From NCBI RefSeq assembly GCF_013373865.1, contig NC_050469.1, positions 17,355,046 to 17,419,045 of the forward strand: 64,000 bases of DNA. Direction: 5' to 3'. This document shows positions 12,180 to 25,010 of the stretch, in pieces (within the stretch, counting starts at the first letter, position 1; the number at the start of each line of letters is the position of its first letter). The position numbers were made by a program, and so were the translations under genes. The notes beneath the pieces are model-generated. The model had not been told where the DNA came from. It saw only the letters and a program-made list of their open reading frames with translations, and did not search any database. This DNA comes from Monomorium pharaonis (Eukaryota > Arthropoda > Insecta > Hymenoptera > Formicidae).

Positions 12180-12860
12180 CTTATCATTTCTCTGCATTTA
12201 AAACTAAATTCTTTTTATCCAAGTATCTTTTTAACTTTTCCAACATACTTCTCTTCTGGTCTTCGTCTTCTGCTATTATTACTAAGTCATCCGCATATGT
12301 ACACACCCTTTCTCCTCTTATCTTCATCCCCACTTGACCCTCCCCATTACTTATTCTAAGTCTGAGATCAATATATTAAAAAGCAACGGACTCAGTGGAC
12401 ACTTCTGTCTTACCCCCCTCCTGGTCCAAAACTCCTTACCCGTCTTCTCCCCCTTACTCTAACCCTACTTTTCGTTTCTCTTAATTAACTTTCCACTCTC
12501 TCTATTAAACCTTCTCTAATCCCCCTCTCTCTCATCGTCTTTATCAAAATACCTCTATCCACCGAATCAAAGGCTGCCTTCAAATCTACGCTACTAATTT
12601 TCCGTCTTTTTTGCATACACTTCTATTTATTAAGTAGTTCAATATGTATACGTTATCTATTGTCCCTCTCTTACTCCTAAAGCCTGCTTGATTTTCTGGG
12701 ATTATTCTCTTCTTCTCAATCTCTTCTTTTAACCTCTCTGCTAAAATCTTTGCGTACACCTTGTACAGTGTTAGTATTAATGTTATTCCCCTGTACTCCC
12801 TCACATGCTTCCCCTCTCCTTTCTTCACTATCGGCACCACTACACCCTCCTTCAATTTTT
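12180..12860 (-). pseudogene. Reverse transcriptase remnant of the non-LTR element
   Basis: The minus-strand frame at 12586-12855 carries REYRGITLILTLYKVYAKIL and NQAGFRSKRGTIDNVY, standard blocks of a non-LTR reverse transcriptase. Further on, at about 12299-12230, another frame reads TYADDLVIIAEDEDQ, containing the catalytic YADD motif. The blocks lie in order but in different frames with several breaks. The enzyme would copy the element's RNA into DNA at the nicked target. Confidence 0.8.
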
Positions 12861-13359
12861 CTGGCTACTCTTCTCCTTTCCATACCCTATTCAAAAAATC
12901 CTCCATCCACTCCTCAAGCCTTCCTCTTCCACCTCCACACCTCATTCGGAATTCTATCTAATCCACCCGTTTTTCCTAATTTTAATTTATTCACCACCTT
13001 TCTCACTTCCTCCTTGCTAATAACCTGTTCTTCCTTCCTCCTACTACCTTCTCCATCCTTTCTCACCTCTCCTCTAACCACTCTTGCCTCTACTCCACCT
13101 AACAAACACATAAAATACTTTTTCCATTCCTCCATTCCTATTCCTTCGTCCACCCTCCTTTTCTTTTTCCTGTCTTTATTTACTATCTCCCATACTTCAC
13201 TCTCATTCCTAGCTTTTTCTGCCTTTTTCTCCCATTTCCTATTCTCCTCCTCTTTCTTCCTCTCACATAGATCTTTGAATTCTCTTTTTAGCCCTATATA
13301 TTTACTCCTATCCTCTAACCCCTTCCTCCACTGCCTTAAATCCCTCTTCACCTGTCTTT

Positions 13360-13993
13360 TCAACTCCATACACTCTTCATCCCATCAGCCTCTTCCTCCC
13401 TTCCTACCTTTCCTTCACTCTCTCTCTCCGTCTTTCCCATTGCCTCCTTGATTTTACTCAACATCCTATCCCAATCCTCATTTACCTCCTGCTCACATTC
13501 TTCCTCCATCCTTCCCTCCGATTCTCTTCTGAACATTTTTCTACCCTGTACATCCCAAACCCCCCTTATCTCTCTACCTCTCCCCTTCTTATTTACCCCT
13601 CCATCTTCACTCCTCACCTCTGCCACCACTGGAAAATGATCCGAATCTACCTTATCTATTACTTTCATTTTTTCTATTCTTTCCTTCGCCTCTCTATCTA
13701 TTAAAATATAGTCGATTACCGTGTTCCCTCTGTCTCCTACATACGTATACTCACCTTCCTCATCTCCCACCTTCCATTTAAAATTTCCCATCTACATTCT
13801 CCTATCAATTCCAGCAGCTTTATTCCTTCTTCATCTATCTTACCATCTTTGGACTTTCTCCTAACTTGATCTTCCCCCTCACCACTATCCGAATCCTCTC
13901 CTCATCTTCCTTCTTTTCTACCCGTTCTAGCATTAAAATTCTCCCCAATAATCACCTTTGTTTCTCTCTCTTTTGATTCTATAACCTGTTTTA
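13360..13993 (-). pseudogene. APE endonuclease, C-terminal half
   Basis: Just beyond the nested palindrome the minus strand reads KVIIGENFNARTGRKEG (13960-13902), matching the GDFNAR block of APE endonucleases with one change. It continues as VGDRGNTVIDYILIDRE and VIDKVDSDHFPVVAEV (13791-13600), the conserved SDHFP end of the domain. This is the continuation of the N-terminal half at 16578-16841. The nuclease nicks the target to start reverse transcription; the split and frame breaks make it non-functional. Confidence 0.75.
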
Positions 13994-16431
13994 CAAGGGA
14001 ACGGACAGAACTGTCCCTCACCGATTTTAATGAGCTTTGGATATGTTGTAGAACATAAAAAAATATTAGACCCATATTTTTTTTTATCTGCGTATCTCGA
14101 CGTTTAGGGGTTGAAACCACCCCTCGAAAATAACGTATTTTTTCGTTTTTTGCGAATATCTTTGAAAATATAAGATTTATTAAAAAATGTTCTATACGAA
14201 AGTTTTATGGAATTTTATACTCTTTACAATAGTATATTTATATTTTTTAAAAATTTCAAATTTTTTAATTTATCCCATCCTTACCCCTTTTTTTCAACAT
14301 TTTAAAAATTTTGTAAGGACAAAAATTAAAAAGCATTAAAAGCCGAATCTACCCATATATAATAACATATGGGTTCCATCATTCTCAATTATTAGCAAAA
14401 CGAAATAGTAATCTCGCGCTATAAGTGCCGCGCTAGAAGTAGTGTTGCGTTATTTCTTTAATCGCGTCACACTCAATAACTGCCTCTTCTGCGTATATTT
14501 TTATATTAAAACATAAAAATGGATTAATCTTAATTATATAATACGCAACGTATTACACGATATAAAACATAAATGCATATATATAACAAAAGTAGCATAT
14601 ATATACGTATGTGCCTACGTACATTTTCATTGTTACAAATGCGAATATAAATTAATATAAAGCAAAATATTTTTTAACATTTAAAATTGCAAATACCATA
14701 TAACGAAATATATAATATCAAGAGAAAAATATAAAACATAAACTGCAATAACTATTTGCATAATTATATTATTTACACTATATGCACGTAGCACGCTCTG
14801 ATAATAAAGATAATATAAGTATATAAGTATATAATTTAATTTAATTTGAAGTTTGAAGATACATTTATACGGATGTATATATACATTTTGCATATGACAC
14901 GGACAAATACTTTAATATCAGTGTTGATAGAGGGACCGGTTGTTTTCGCGCAAGCGCATCACGTGAGGCTTCAATAAAATATCCATTAGTAATAGGAAGG
15001 AGATCTTTGATCGTACATCTTGTACACGACACCAACGTATAAATATAGTAACAGTGATAGACGGATCGGTTGTTCTCGCGCAGGCGTGAAACTTCAATAA
15101 AGTATTTATTAGTAATAGGAAGGAAATATTTGATCCCCATATAATTTTTTTGCAAATTTATAAAAACGTGAACACATTTCACATATTAAACACGCATGTA
15201 TATTTTCTCGTATTAAATAGAATAATTTATAAATATTGTATTTTATTTGATAAATACTGGTAAGATTTTTTACAAAATTGTATGGGGACCAAACATCTCC
15301 TTCCTATTACTAATAGATACTTTATTGAAGCCTCACGCCTGCGCGAGGACAACCGATCCGTCTATCACTGTTACTATATTTATACGTTGGTGTCGTGTGC
15401 AAGATGTACGATCAAAGATCTCCTTGCTATTACTAATGGATATTTTATTGAAGCCTCACGTGAAGCGCTTGCGCTAAAACAACCGGTTCCTCTATCAACA
15501 CTGATATTAAAGTTATTTGTCCGTGTCATATGCAAAATGTATATATACATCCGTATAAATGTATTTTCAAACTTCAAATTAAATTAAATTATATACTTAT
15601 ATACTTATATTATCTTTATTATCAGAGCATGCTACGTGCATATAGTGTAAATAATATAATTATGCAAATAGTTATTGCAGTTTATGTTTTATATTTTTCT
15701 CTTAATATTATATATTTTGTTATATTGTATTTGCAGTTTTAAATGTTAAAAAATATTTTGCTTCATATTAATTTATATTCGCATTTGTAACAATGAAAAT
15801 GTACGTAGGAACATACGTATATATATGGTACTTTTGTTATATATATGCATTTATGCTTTATATCGTGTAATACGTATTATTGCGTATTATATAATTAAGA
15901 TTAATCCATTTTTGTTTTAATATCAAAATATACGCAAAAGAGGCAGTTATTGAGTGTGACGCGACTAAAGAAATAACGCAACACTACTTCTAGCGCGGCA
16001 CCTACAGCGCGAGATTACTATCTCGTTTTGCTAATAATTGAGAATGATGGAACCCATATGTTATTATATATGGGTGGATTCGGCTTTTAATGCTCTTTAA
16101 TTATGTCCTTACAAAATTTTTTAAATGTTGAAAAAAAGGGGTGGGAGTGGGATAAATTAAAAAATTTGAAATTTAAAAAAAATTTAAATATACTATTGTA
16201 AAGAGTATAAAATACCATAAAACTTTCGTATAGAAAATTTTTGCATAAACCTTATATTTTCAAAGATATTCACAAAAAACAAAAAAATGCGTTATTTTCG
16301 AGGGGTGGTTTCAACCCCTAAACGTCGAGATACGCAGATAAAAAAAAATATGGGTCTAATAATTTCTTATGTTCTACAACATATCCAAAGCTCATTAAAA
16401 TCGGTGAGGGACAGTTCTGTCCGTTCCCTTG
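13994..16431. mobile_element. 2.4-kb palindromic DNA element inside the endonuclease
   Basis: A 3-bp TTA duplication flanks it (13991-13993 and 16432-16434). The ends CAAGGGAACGGACAGAACTG and their inverse begin near-perfect inverted arms of about 1.2 kb each, meeting near 15210. Each arm holds a ~150-bp direct duplication carrying the motif TTCAATAAARTATYYATTAG (14960-15110 and its mirror). Short frames inside mirror each other on opposite strands and are not proteins. TTA duplication suggests PIF/Harbinger-like movement, but no transposase is seen, so the superfamily is open. Confidence 0.8.
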
Positions 16432-16577
16432 TTAGTAATTGCATTGCTCTTTCTCTTCCTTCCTCCTTTATATAGACCCCTACTACCTTTTTCTCCCTAT
16501 CTTAATTCCAACCTACAATAATCCTTCGCCCAATTCTACGATTTCACTTCCTCTATCACCTAACTCCTTTCTTACTC

Positions 16578-16841
16578 CTACAACCATTCCCCCATCGCCC
16601 TACCTCTTCTATTTCTTCTACTAGCCTTTTGCACCCCCCACTCATAACCCTTTGGTACTATGTTTCTTATCTTTTCCCATCCTCTTACGTCCGCCCATGT
16701 CTCTGACAAGAACATCACGTCCCATTCTTTTAAACCATCCCAAAAATCTTTATCTTTATTCCCCATCCCTGCCACATTCCAGAAAGCTATTTTCACTTCC
16801 TTCCCCTCCCACGACCTTTCCTCTCCTGACTTACCCTTCAC
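16578..16841 (-). pseudogene. APE endonuclease, N-terminal half
   Basis: The minus strand encodes KIAFWNVAGMGNKDKDFWDG then WDVMFLSETW, the first two conserved blocks of an APE-type endonuclease, including the catalytic N and E residues of WN and SETW. The reading breaks just before the 2.4-kb palindrome at 16431 and picks up at 13993. Upstream, to about 18000, the minus strand encodes a lysine/glutamate-rich, coiled-coil-like ORF1. Confidence 0.8.
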
Positions 16842-19125
16842 AATCTTCCTATATTCCCTTCCTCCCCATCCTCTATCCTCAACTCACTTTTTTCATTCCT
16901 CAAGACTTCCTCCTCTTCATCCCACTTCCACTAACAATCTCCTTTCCTAATCCTCCCATATCCTAACCATACCGTCTTTCCCTTCTCTTCTTCTACTCTT
17001 GCTATCTTTTCTAACCTCTATCTCATCTTCCTTTCCTTCCAAGTTCAGTCTTCCATAATTCTTTCTTCTCTCCCTTTCAGAATCTTTTTCTTCTACTCCA
17101 CACTTCTTTCCTCTGTTCCTCATTCTCTAACTTCACCCATACCTATTCTCCTAACTCCCTTCACGATAACTTCCGCTCCTATCTCCTTAAACACCCTCTC
17201 CACCGCCTCCTTCCTATTCCCTTTCTTAATCTCTACACCCTTAATTAATTAATAAATTCTTCCTTTTATCTTCTCTTTTCTTCATCTCTATTCTCCTCTC
17301 TATCTCCTTGACCTTTCTGTCAACTACGTTATCTCCTCCTACCTCTATTTTCTCTGTCTTTCTACTTAACTCTTCCTGCGCATCTAATAACTCTTTTCTT
17401 TCTCTTTCCTATCTAAATTCTCTCTTCTTAAAATCCTTAATTTCCTTTTTTAACGCCTCTAATTCTTGTCTCATCTTTCTCCCCTGCTCCTCCATAATCT
17501 CCTTCAACTCCTTTTTCATCTCTAATCTAACTATCTTTAAGCTTCCTACAATATCCTCTTTCTAATCTCTTAATTTTCTATCCCATTCATCTCCATCTTC
17601 TCCCACCGGCGATCTAGCTACTCTCTTACTTCCTCTAATACCATTAATTGAAGTACAGCTGTCGCTTCTACCTCTATCCGTACCTCCTATCATGTTTGTC
17701 GCTGCTACTGAATCTGCCTTAACTATCCTCTACCTCCCCACTCTGTCATTAGGCGGCGTGGCTGCTCCCCACGTTCCCGTACACCCGTCTTGTCTCTGCC
17801 TACTCCTGCTTCAATTCTGTTATTACCCGGCTCACCTAATTAATACGCTAATTTACTCCTATCCTTTCTTCCTACACTTCACTTATCCACCCACACACTC
17901 TTTGCGCTCTCCTTCAACCACACCCCGCTATCCTACCCTCTCCGACGCTCTCTTTTACCGCTTATCTCACTCAATTCACTGCATACAACTACACACGTCT
18001 AACTTACTCTGGAAACGGAAACGGAAGTCCTTATTCTTGCTACTAATTTGCCGTTATTCCATGCTTAGCAAGATTTTTTCTGTTCTTGCCAGAAATTTAT
18101 TGTCATGTCGTGTAGCAAAGTTTGCTCTGTTATTTGCGTAAATTTTATCGTGCCGGAGCAAATTATATGTTTCTCTACGTAATACTTACGTAATACTTAG
18201 TACAAATCTTTCTGTGTTATTTACAGCATCGTGTGATAAAAACTTTTGTCGTAAATTGGCTCGAAACTTTTAGAAGAAAAAGCAAAAGACAATTACTTGT
18301 CATAAAATTGTTGTTAAAATTAAAACAATCCTTGCTGTAAAGCTTTCATGATATGTGATTTTAGCAGGCCTGGCTAGCTAAAACGGAATAATAACAAATC
18401 AGTAGCAAAAACAAAGTAAAACTTGTCGAGCACACTTTCGCAGCAAAATTACGACAAGGTGTGTCCGTAAACAGCTTAGTTTTTGCTGGCAAAGATTGTC
18501 GCAAATAGTATGACGTATATTTTATGCAAATAACAGGGTTGCATTATCGGATTTTAAACTTTATTTCTGGGTGACTTTAGTATCTCTTCCGAGACGGTGC
18601 ATTCCTCGTGAAAAAAAGTTACCTACTGGGTGAATAAAAGGGACTTATCGAGAACAGAAAACCAAGTACAATTGTACTATTTACATATTCAATTGAATTG
18701 ATCAGTTCAATATTTCATTTTTATCGATCTTAATTTCGACAAGATTTGCCCTGTTCTTGCCCCAAATTTGCTATCACTTTGTGTATGGCAAGATTTGCCT
18801 TGTTCTTGCTACAAATTTGTTGTTATGTTTTACTAGCAAGTTTTACCCTGTTATTTGCATAAAATATGCGTCGTAATATTTACGATAAGTCTTGGCAGCG
18901 AAAGCTAAGCTTAATGTGGACACACCTTGTCGTAATTTTGCTCAAAGGTTTGCTGGAGTTTGCGGCAAATTTTGCGCAGAGTTTGCGTCATTCTGCTAGC
19001 TGGGAAGTTAACACTAGTTGTACTTAATTTTTTTTAATGTTGCTAGCATGTGTAAAACGACACATAATCTGTTAATTTTTTGTCTACATTACTCATTTCT
19101 CATTTACTTCATATTTTGATTAATA

Positions 19126-21338
19126 GAGGAAAGGCACCGAATTTGGAACACTACTTCGTTTTTGGATTATATTTCTTAAATAATGGTTAAAAAAACACTT
19201 TTGAAAATACTAATTTAAGTTAGAAAGTATTTTTTATCAAATAATATAGTAATTTTTATAATATCGTTTCGTATTTTTTTAATAATTATTGTTTTATTGT
19301 AATACATGTCAAAAAGGACACATCTGACGAAATGGGCGCTTAATTTGAAACCCGTATACGATTGAAGTACTAACGTTACATTTTGTTTAATTATACATCT
19401 AACCTAAATTACGTGATTCTATAGACTCTATGTTATTTTGTTAGATTCGCTTAAGAAGCATATTTGTTAACAGACAACTCGTCTATTGTCTCTCGTGAAA
19501 TCTCACCTTGAAACATTTAAGTTATTATACATATAGGTTATATATTAAAGTTACAATCACGGGTTAGCTCTACTATTATCACGGCATAGAAACAATTATC
19601 ATTACTAGACCTCTGATCTCACGGAGTGTTCCAATTTACGCACACACGACAACTTTATGTTTACAACTGCATTATAAAATAAATATTTAAAAAAAATTAA
19701 AAAGAAGCAGTTTTACGAAACTACAGACATGTGAAATGATGGTAATGTTATTGATAATACACTCACTATTGTTTAAATTGTGCAAAAAAAAAGAACTTTA
19801 GTACAATTAATAGTAATTTAATTAAAACTTTAAGTTCTTTTTTAACTTAAATGTTTGTTAATTGCACTAAATTATGCGAAAAAAATATAAAACATATACA
19901 TTCCTTGCAATGTAAATAATAAAAAAATAAAATTGTATTAACACATAGCATATGCATACGCCGCATAGATAAATAAATTATTTATACGTATTTAATGCGT
20001 CAAATAAATAATTAAAAAAATAAATTATTACATTTATTTGAGGAAATATAAAAAAATAGTTTAATTCATTAATCTTGTCTCGTCGAGATAGCCCAGATTT
20101 TAAAAAATCGTTTTTCTAGGACGCTTGGTTCCCGAGATAATGACAATTGAAGTAATTTGAACGCGCCAATTCACTTTTGTACACGCACGTCTGACCGCGC
20201 GCTAGCAGACGACGCGGTACGCGGCGCTACCGGTCGCCGCTCTCGAGTTGATGCTTTTGTTAACTGCTTTTGTTAACACGTTTACAGTGATCAATCTTCA
20301 TGAATTGCTTCGAACTTTTGGGAAAGACTATAACTTTTTAATAAGACGCTGTCTAAATTTCAGCTCTTAATATTCATAACTGTAGCAACAGTGATTTTTC
20401 AAAGAAAAAAAATTATCTCGACTTCTAAGCAACCTAGGACAATGTTCTTTTTTTTAAATTTAAAGAAAAGTCGCACCATTCAAATGCCTTTAACCCATTT
20501 TGATAGCGTTAATATTTTAAAAGTTATTTAATTGTTAATTAGGCTTATTTTTTACACGTTTATTTGAGGCACTTAATTGCATTGCACACATTTCGTAATA
20601 CCGATATATGATGCTGCAACTTTTTAAGAAGAAAACAAACTTTTGTTCGGGTTTGTGCATGGTCTCAAAAATGTAGAAATTAAATTTTGATGGAGCGCGT
20701 TTTGGATAAACGATTGACATTACTCAAAAAGTTATTAATATTTTTTTATGAAATTTGGTACCCTTTTTTCGTAACAAAAGCTATATTTTCCTATAATTTC
20801 AAATGTTTGAGTTAATTTTTAAGAAAGTTATAAACAATTTATAACTTTTAAGAAACGGCATTTTTTATGGTTTTTTTCTACTTTACAACCTAACTATAAA
20901 CTAATCGACCGATCTTAATGAACCAGATTTATTATTGGATGTCTATTTAATACCTACAACTTTTATTTGAAACTTTTTCGGATTCCGTTTTTGTTTACTA
21001 GGCGCGAGCAAAAAACTTTTTTCATAACTTCAACCTGTAATTTTGCAACCCCCAGTTTTTTGCGAGTGGTAAACATATCTATCGTAATCTACGCATATTA
21101 ATTGTGCTTTATGCACAGTCAAACGTAAGTTATTAATTTTTTTTTTAAACGGTCCTTTTTTAATCCAATTTTCCTGGACTAGTAGAAAACAGCATGAATG
21201 TATGAAATATGTATTTTATTTCTTTAATTAACCAAGCGGATCATGTTTTTATCGGCATTCATACGGTATGATGTTTAGTTTCCAAGAAATAAGAGGGTTA
21301 CAATTTAGGAAACTGTTTCAAATTCGGTGTCTTTCCTC
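19126..21338. mobile_element. TA-flanked element with GAGGAAAG ends
   Basis: TA flanks both ends (19124-19125 and 21339-21340). The left end GAGGAAAGGCACCGAATTTG is inverted at the right end (CAAATTCGGTGTCTTTCCTC). The 2.2-kb body is AT-rich apart from a GC-richer patch (20160-20260) and contains no transposase. It is a non-autonomous DNA transposon inside the aralar1 intron; the superfamily is not clear beyond its TA target. Confidence 0.75.
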
Positions 21339-22146
21339 TAAATATTGTTTATATTGTAAAACTATAAAATATTGAAGAGGTGACCGCTTTAGGTAACCGG
21401 TATGCATTCAGCAACTCTCCCCTATGTACTGTGTTAGTTGGTGTTTATTAGGAATGAATTTAAAAAATAATTACATTGATTAAGTTGACGTAAACTTTAT
21501 ATATTATAATATTATAATAATTTTTATAACTTTTCACGGAATGTGTTCCTTAAACTTGATTATCAATGATATATAAATAAACATATATATATGTAGAGTA
21601 AAATATGATGATAATTTTAGCCTCTTGGTAAATTAATAAATGTGTAATTTAATTTACGTGACTTATTTTATATGAATTTATGTAATTTAAATTTCTTCTA
21701 TGTATTATATGTTCTACATATCTTTTGCAGAAATAGGTTTGGCAGAATCTTAAGCAAAAATCTTATAATTAACATTTACAGCTGTCTCTTTTAATTCATG
21801 AAATAAAGTTGATGGAAAATTCTGATATATTCTGCTAAACTATTGACTACAAATTATACAAAAAAACATATAACTTACATTAATAAAAAAAAAGAAAAAT
21901 TTTTATTTTTTGCTTTTATCACAAAATTATATTTACAAACTAATGTGTCTTCAATCAGTGATCAGGAATTTTAATTAGAATTTCAATTAGAATTTCTAAT
22001 TGTTATGAAAATTTAGGATGGAGATTGATGATATAACTAATTATCAAACATTTGATACAAATTTTAAATGTGTAAAATTTGTTTATTATTATGAAATATT
22101 TACGTTTTAATTTATAATTATAAAATACTGTTTATATTATTTACAG

Positions 22147-22318
22147 CCGACCTACTGGTTCAGAACAAAAGGTACCTACCATGGGAGTTGCAGATGAAAT
22201 TCGATCCACGAACCCAGATCATATAGGTGGCTACCAAGTAGCTTTACCCATCTTTACGGGTATAGAAACCAAGTTCGGTCTTTGTCTACCCAAGTTCCAA
22301 GCTGTTATCGGAAAGTAA
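22147..22318 (+). CDS. aralar1: aralar1, last coding exon
   Basis: The exon follows an acceptor TATTTACAG and joins in phase to the exon ending at 9120. It encodes RPTGSEQKVPTMGVADEIRS and then the conserved tail that includes GGYQVALPIFTGIETKFGLC, ending LPKFQAVIGK and a stop at 22316-22318. This is the C-terminal extension typical of insect Aralar1, facing the intermembrane space side of the carrier's last helix. It is intact. The join was checked by phase: TC at the end of the first exon plus C here gives serine. Confidence 0.95.
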
Positions 22319-24403
22319 CAATATCGTTAACAGCTGCAAAAAAACAAACTTGTAGCAGTTTCTATAAATATGAGTATTGGAAATATACTGTGTTTACATC
22401 ACTGACTGTGAAGCTGATGTGATGCATGTGATCTTTACAATCTACAAATTCTCCGCGTTTCATCTTTTCAATAATTATCTGGCCATTTCATACATACTAC
22501 GTGAAATCGGCATAAGATGGAATGATCATCAATTGATACTAATTTGATGCGTACAACATGTACTGTAGATATGATGATGTAGAGTGTCGTTATAACATAA
22601 TCGATCGGGAAGAAGTACAAAATCCATTATTGCGAAATGTCCAAGGACGTGATAACTGAGTTGATGCAGTCACGGTTGATACAGAAACAAAGCCGATGGC
22701 ATTGAAATTATTTATTTTCATACTATATAAATATATTACATTGAAAATTAATGCCATCTGTATATTATTAATTTACAAAACGAGAGAGAATGACATTTAT
22801 CGACAATTTATTATTGTTAACTTGAAATATTTTTGCCGATACGCGTATAGTAATCAAATGTGTGTTCATTAAATCATGAATGAATTGACGAATATGATGA
22901 GCGTGAGATTTTAGCGAGGGTTATAATTCGCGATGGTATGTACAATGTATATTTATGATGCTCAGAGTAATAATACATTAGGTCTCTATAATTACATTTA
23001 TTATTTACCCAAAATACCTAGTTACAGTTCTTATAACTGGTAAATAAAAGGTCAATTGTTTTTATCTTTTGCTCGTCACAAAACTGCAAAATTGTTACTG
23101 AATAATATTTGTATATATGTATTTAAAAAAATATAAAAAATATTTTATTGTTTGATATTAATATTGTTTGTTTAGCATTGTAATATAATGTAATAAATTA
23201 ATGGCTTGCTAAATTAAATTAATAATTTCCTTATTGCAGCAAAATGTAAACATTAAACGAATTTTATTTCTTATATAATTAAATAAAATATAACCAATTT
23301 TGCAATATTTTAGATTAATGAAGAAATTATAAATAAATAATGTTGTTGAAATTGACATTTTACGTAACATAAATTTATTGATATGCAAACATTAATTCTG
23401 CAATTATATGAATGAATACAGACAAATGTTTATTATTAAAAATATGCATTTTTCCGTATTTATTTTTTCTTTTTTTATTGCATACATATGTAAATAACTC
23501 TGACAGTAATATTCATATATAAATAAACTAACAGTAAAAAAACTTTTTAGAAGGATTCCGATCTATAAAATAAATATAAAATTTCTTGAATGTATATAGA
23601 AACTTTCTTTTGTTATATACATGTATTTTTGCAAAAAATGAATCTTAGGTGAATTGGAAATATTAATAAAAATCATTGTTTACCATAGTAGATCTGATTT
23701 AATAAACTTTTTTAAAGTGTTTAAAATTTGTATGATATTTTTCGGACAAGAACTTTCTTATTAATCTTGCATGTATCGATCGGATACAAATTTTATTTAT
23801 TGTTTGTTTTGATTGATTCTAGTACACTTGTAACTAAAAATACAAACAATGTGTTTTCAAATTTTATAAATGTTCCAATAAATTTTTTTTATTTTAATGT
23901 AAAATATAAATATAATTGTGATTTATAATTATAGAGTACATAATGTTTAACATTGTAAATTTTTATACACGAACAATTCAAATCTTAATATTATATATAG
24001 GACTATACTCAAAGATTTTATCGAAATACTTATAGAATACTATTATAGAAGCAAATACGATCAAAACACATTTCGATTTTTTTACCAAGCAGAGTCAAAA
24101 TGTGTTGTTTGGGTTTGCATCAAATTCTAAATGGAGAGCGTGTATCGATTATTGTCAAAAGTGTCAACTGTGTAAAAGGAAAGCAGTCATAATTCAATAC
24201 CATATTTTTTCACGCAAATATATTTACTATACCCTCAGAAAAGATTTCTAATAACTAGACAAAAAATATTCTTGACACATTTATTCTCATTACACCTGAA
24301 GTAACATAAAAATAAAACAATATTTAGATTAAATCAATAATTCCTATTTTCCTCTCGCGAATAAAATAAAATTGACTTATTATCTTAAAACAAGAGCAAT
24401 ATA
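22319..24403 (+). other. aralar1 3' flank, no other gene
   Basis: AT-rich sequence after the aralar1 stop. It should contain the 3' untranslated region; AATAAA motifs occur, for example near 23044, but which one is used cannot be told from sequence. No further exon, RNA gene or repeat boundary was recognised up to 24403. Confidence 0.45.
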
Positions 24404-24800
24404 CGGGTGTCCCAACGCACATGGGTCAATGCTCGTAAAAAGGTAAAAGGGGGATCGAGATGAACATAAAAATCCAATATTGTCTTTGGTTAGGTCTCGG
24501 GTTAGGTCCACCAATAATCGAGATATTAATCTTTCGAATTATGCGAATGAGAGCGTGCCGAGGAAAGAGCTCGATCCGCTCGAGCCATAATACGGAAAAA
24601 ATCTATCGTGAATGTATGATAAGATTTTATTATTTACTGTTCACAATTACGATAGAAATTAATTAGATTATTTGCAGATTCCATACGTTAATATCTCGAT
24701 TATTTGCAGACCTAACCCAAGACAATATTAGACTTTTATGTTTATCTCGATCACTTTTACCTTTTTACGAGCATTGACCCATGTTCGTTGGGACACCCTG
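24404..24800. mobile_element. Mariner-type MITE
   Basis: TA flanks both ends (24402-24403 and 24801-24802). The ends C(A)GGGTGTCCCAACG are inverted for about 45 bp, continuing into GGGTCAATGCTCGTAAAAAG. The CAGGGTGTCCC end is the common mariner terminus. The 400-bp body has no transposase; the frame at 24460-24666 is incidental. Confidence 0.85.
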
Positions 24801-25010
24801 TATATAAATTTAAGCTTATATATTCTTGTATGTAGAATAATTCTTTACTCGATATTAGAGCGCGCGATGTTAGTGCTATATTTGGCAATCACCCAACGTC
24901 GCGTGGTTAAGTATCGCGGATCGCAGCGCGATTTCGCGTATTGAGACATTGAGTCGTCCCGCATAATTTTTCGCGTGTAAAAGTGTGCGTAGTGCAACAT
25001 CAGCAGTGTA

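Larger units (their letters stand above)
10926..18030 (-). mobile_element. Non-LTR retrotransposon (APE type), minus strand, nested
   Basis: A 15-bp duplication TTATTCTTGCTACTA flanks the element (10911-10925 and 18031-18045), as left by target-primed integration. On the minus strand the order is a charged, coiled-coil-like ORF1 region (about 18000-16900), an APE endonuclease (16841-13360, split by a 2.4-kb insertion), a reverse transcriptase (about 12860-12180) and a 3' tail ending in TATATA. Frames are broken many times, so the copy is inactive. Without the insertion it is about 4.7 kb. The RT type fits the Jockey/I/R1 group but the clade was not settled. Confidence 0.85.
9938..19009. mobile_element. 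Composite repeat element with interleaved inverted repeats
   Basis: The left end reads CCAGCTAGTCAGA and the inverse of the right end reads CCCAGCTAGCAGAATGACGC. Left of the nested retrotransposon the order is X (9938-10225) then Y (about 10205-10910); on the right the inverted copies come as X' (18046-18385) then Y' (about 18400-19009). The inverted pairs are therefore interleaved rather than nested. Y contains short tandem units built on GCAAACCTTGCC and TATGATAGCAAATTTG. No coding sequence belongs to this element. A clear target duplication was not found. Confidence 0.6.

Noticed and set aside
12750..13451. 233-codon plus-strand frame rich in serine, leucine and proline
   Set aside because: It is the opposite strand of the RT and endonuclease region, whose purine-rich coding strand yields pyrimidine-rich shadow frames.
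14681..15742. Pairs of similar frames on opposite strands
   Set aside because: They are mirror translations of the palindrome at 13994-16431.
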